Source of the DNA: Pseudomonadales bacterium
GTDB taxonomy: Bacteria; Pseudomonadota; Gammaproteobacteria; Pseudomonadales; Pseudohongiellaceae
Direction: 5' to 3'
Assembly: GCA_022360535.1 (NCBI GenBank)
Contig: JAKSCP010000118.1
Location: 1 to 5,394, forward strand
Length of the DNA stretch: 5,394 nt
Below, one piece after another: positions 5,359 to 5,394 of this stretch (its first letter is position 1; the number at the start of each line of letters is the position of its first letter). The notes beneath the pieces are model-generated. The model was not told the origin of the DNA. It searched no databases and saw only the letters and a program-made list of their open reading frames with translations. Both the position numbers and the translations under genes were made by a program.

Positions 5359-5394
5359 TCAACGAGCATCTAACAACTCATACATCCGTCGGAC
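5359..5394 (-). CDS. Possible C-terminal end of a minus-strand gene (partial)
   Basis: Reading inward from the right edge on the minus strand, only one frame stays open, for 11 codons (VRRMYELLDAR), before TGA at 5361-5359. The other two frames stop sooner. The composition resembles a normal amphipathic protein C-terminus, and the stop lies just outside the inverted-repeat element, consistent with a convergent gene. Eleven codons are too few to prove coding or to name a family. Confidence 0.25.
   Translation of the reverse strand, partial: VRRMYELLDAR

Noticed and set aside
1..5394. Search for CRISPR arrays, tRNA or rRNA genes, toxin-antitoxin pairs, defence islands or insertion sequences
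   Set aside because: No regularly spaced repeats, cloverleaf, transposase motifs or defence domains were seen on either strand.

Overview
The window looks like an ordinary chromosomal segment of a gammaproteobacterium, probably free-living or marine. The reasons are the glnK-amtB pair with NtrC-type sites upstream, the protein styles, intrinsic terminators, clear Shine-Dalgarno sequences and mid-range base composition. The genus cannot be fixed from the sequence alone. I see no phage, plasmid, CRISPR, rRNA or tRNA genes, and no obvious new multi-gene system.

Layout. (1) 1-837, plus strand: the C-terminal two thirds of a major facilitator superfamily transporter whose start lies outside the window, closed by a strong intrinsic terminator at 855-912. 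(2) 913-1212: a 300-bp non-coding regulatory interval. It holds two NtrC-like sites 53 bp apart and a 10-bp perfect inverted repeat with a 21-nt spacer. (3) 1213-2871, plus strand: the nitrogen-status operon glnK (PII signal protein) and amtB (ammonium channel), 12 nt apart, closed by a hairpin that should terminate transcription from both sides. (4) 3768-2974, minus strand: a hotdog-fold thioesterase-like gene followed 15 nt later by an unrecognised small membrane protein, probably one operon. (5) 3769-3890: a compact divergent promoter region. (6) 3891-5192, plus strand: an exported serine hydrolase of the beta-lactamase/esterase family. (7) 5193-5394: a convergent intergenic interval filled by an imperfect inverted-repeat element of about 123 bp, followed by what may be the last codons of a minus-strand gene.

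How the genes work together. Only glnK-amtB is a clear functional unit. AmtB conducts ammonium across the inner membrane, and GlnK, uridylylated at Tyr51 when nitrogen is scarce, plugs the channel when nitrogen is plentiful. The paired NtrC-like sites fit induction under nitrogen limitation, although I could not find a convincing sigma-54 -24/-12 promoter. The other genes look like independent neighbours.

The items most worth a second look are the long imperfect hairpin element at the right end, the glnK upstream region (paired activator sites, inverted repeat, missing sigma-54 match), and the unknown membrane protein coupled to a thioesterase.
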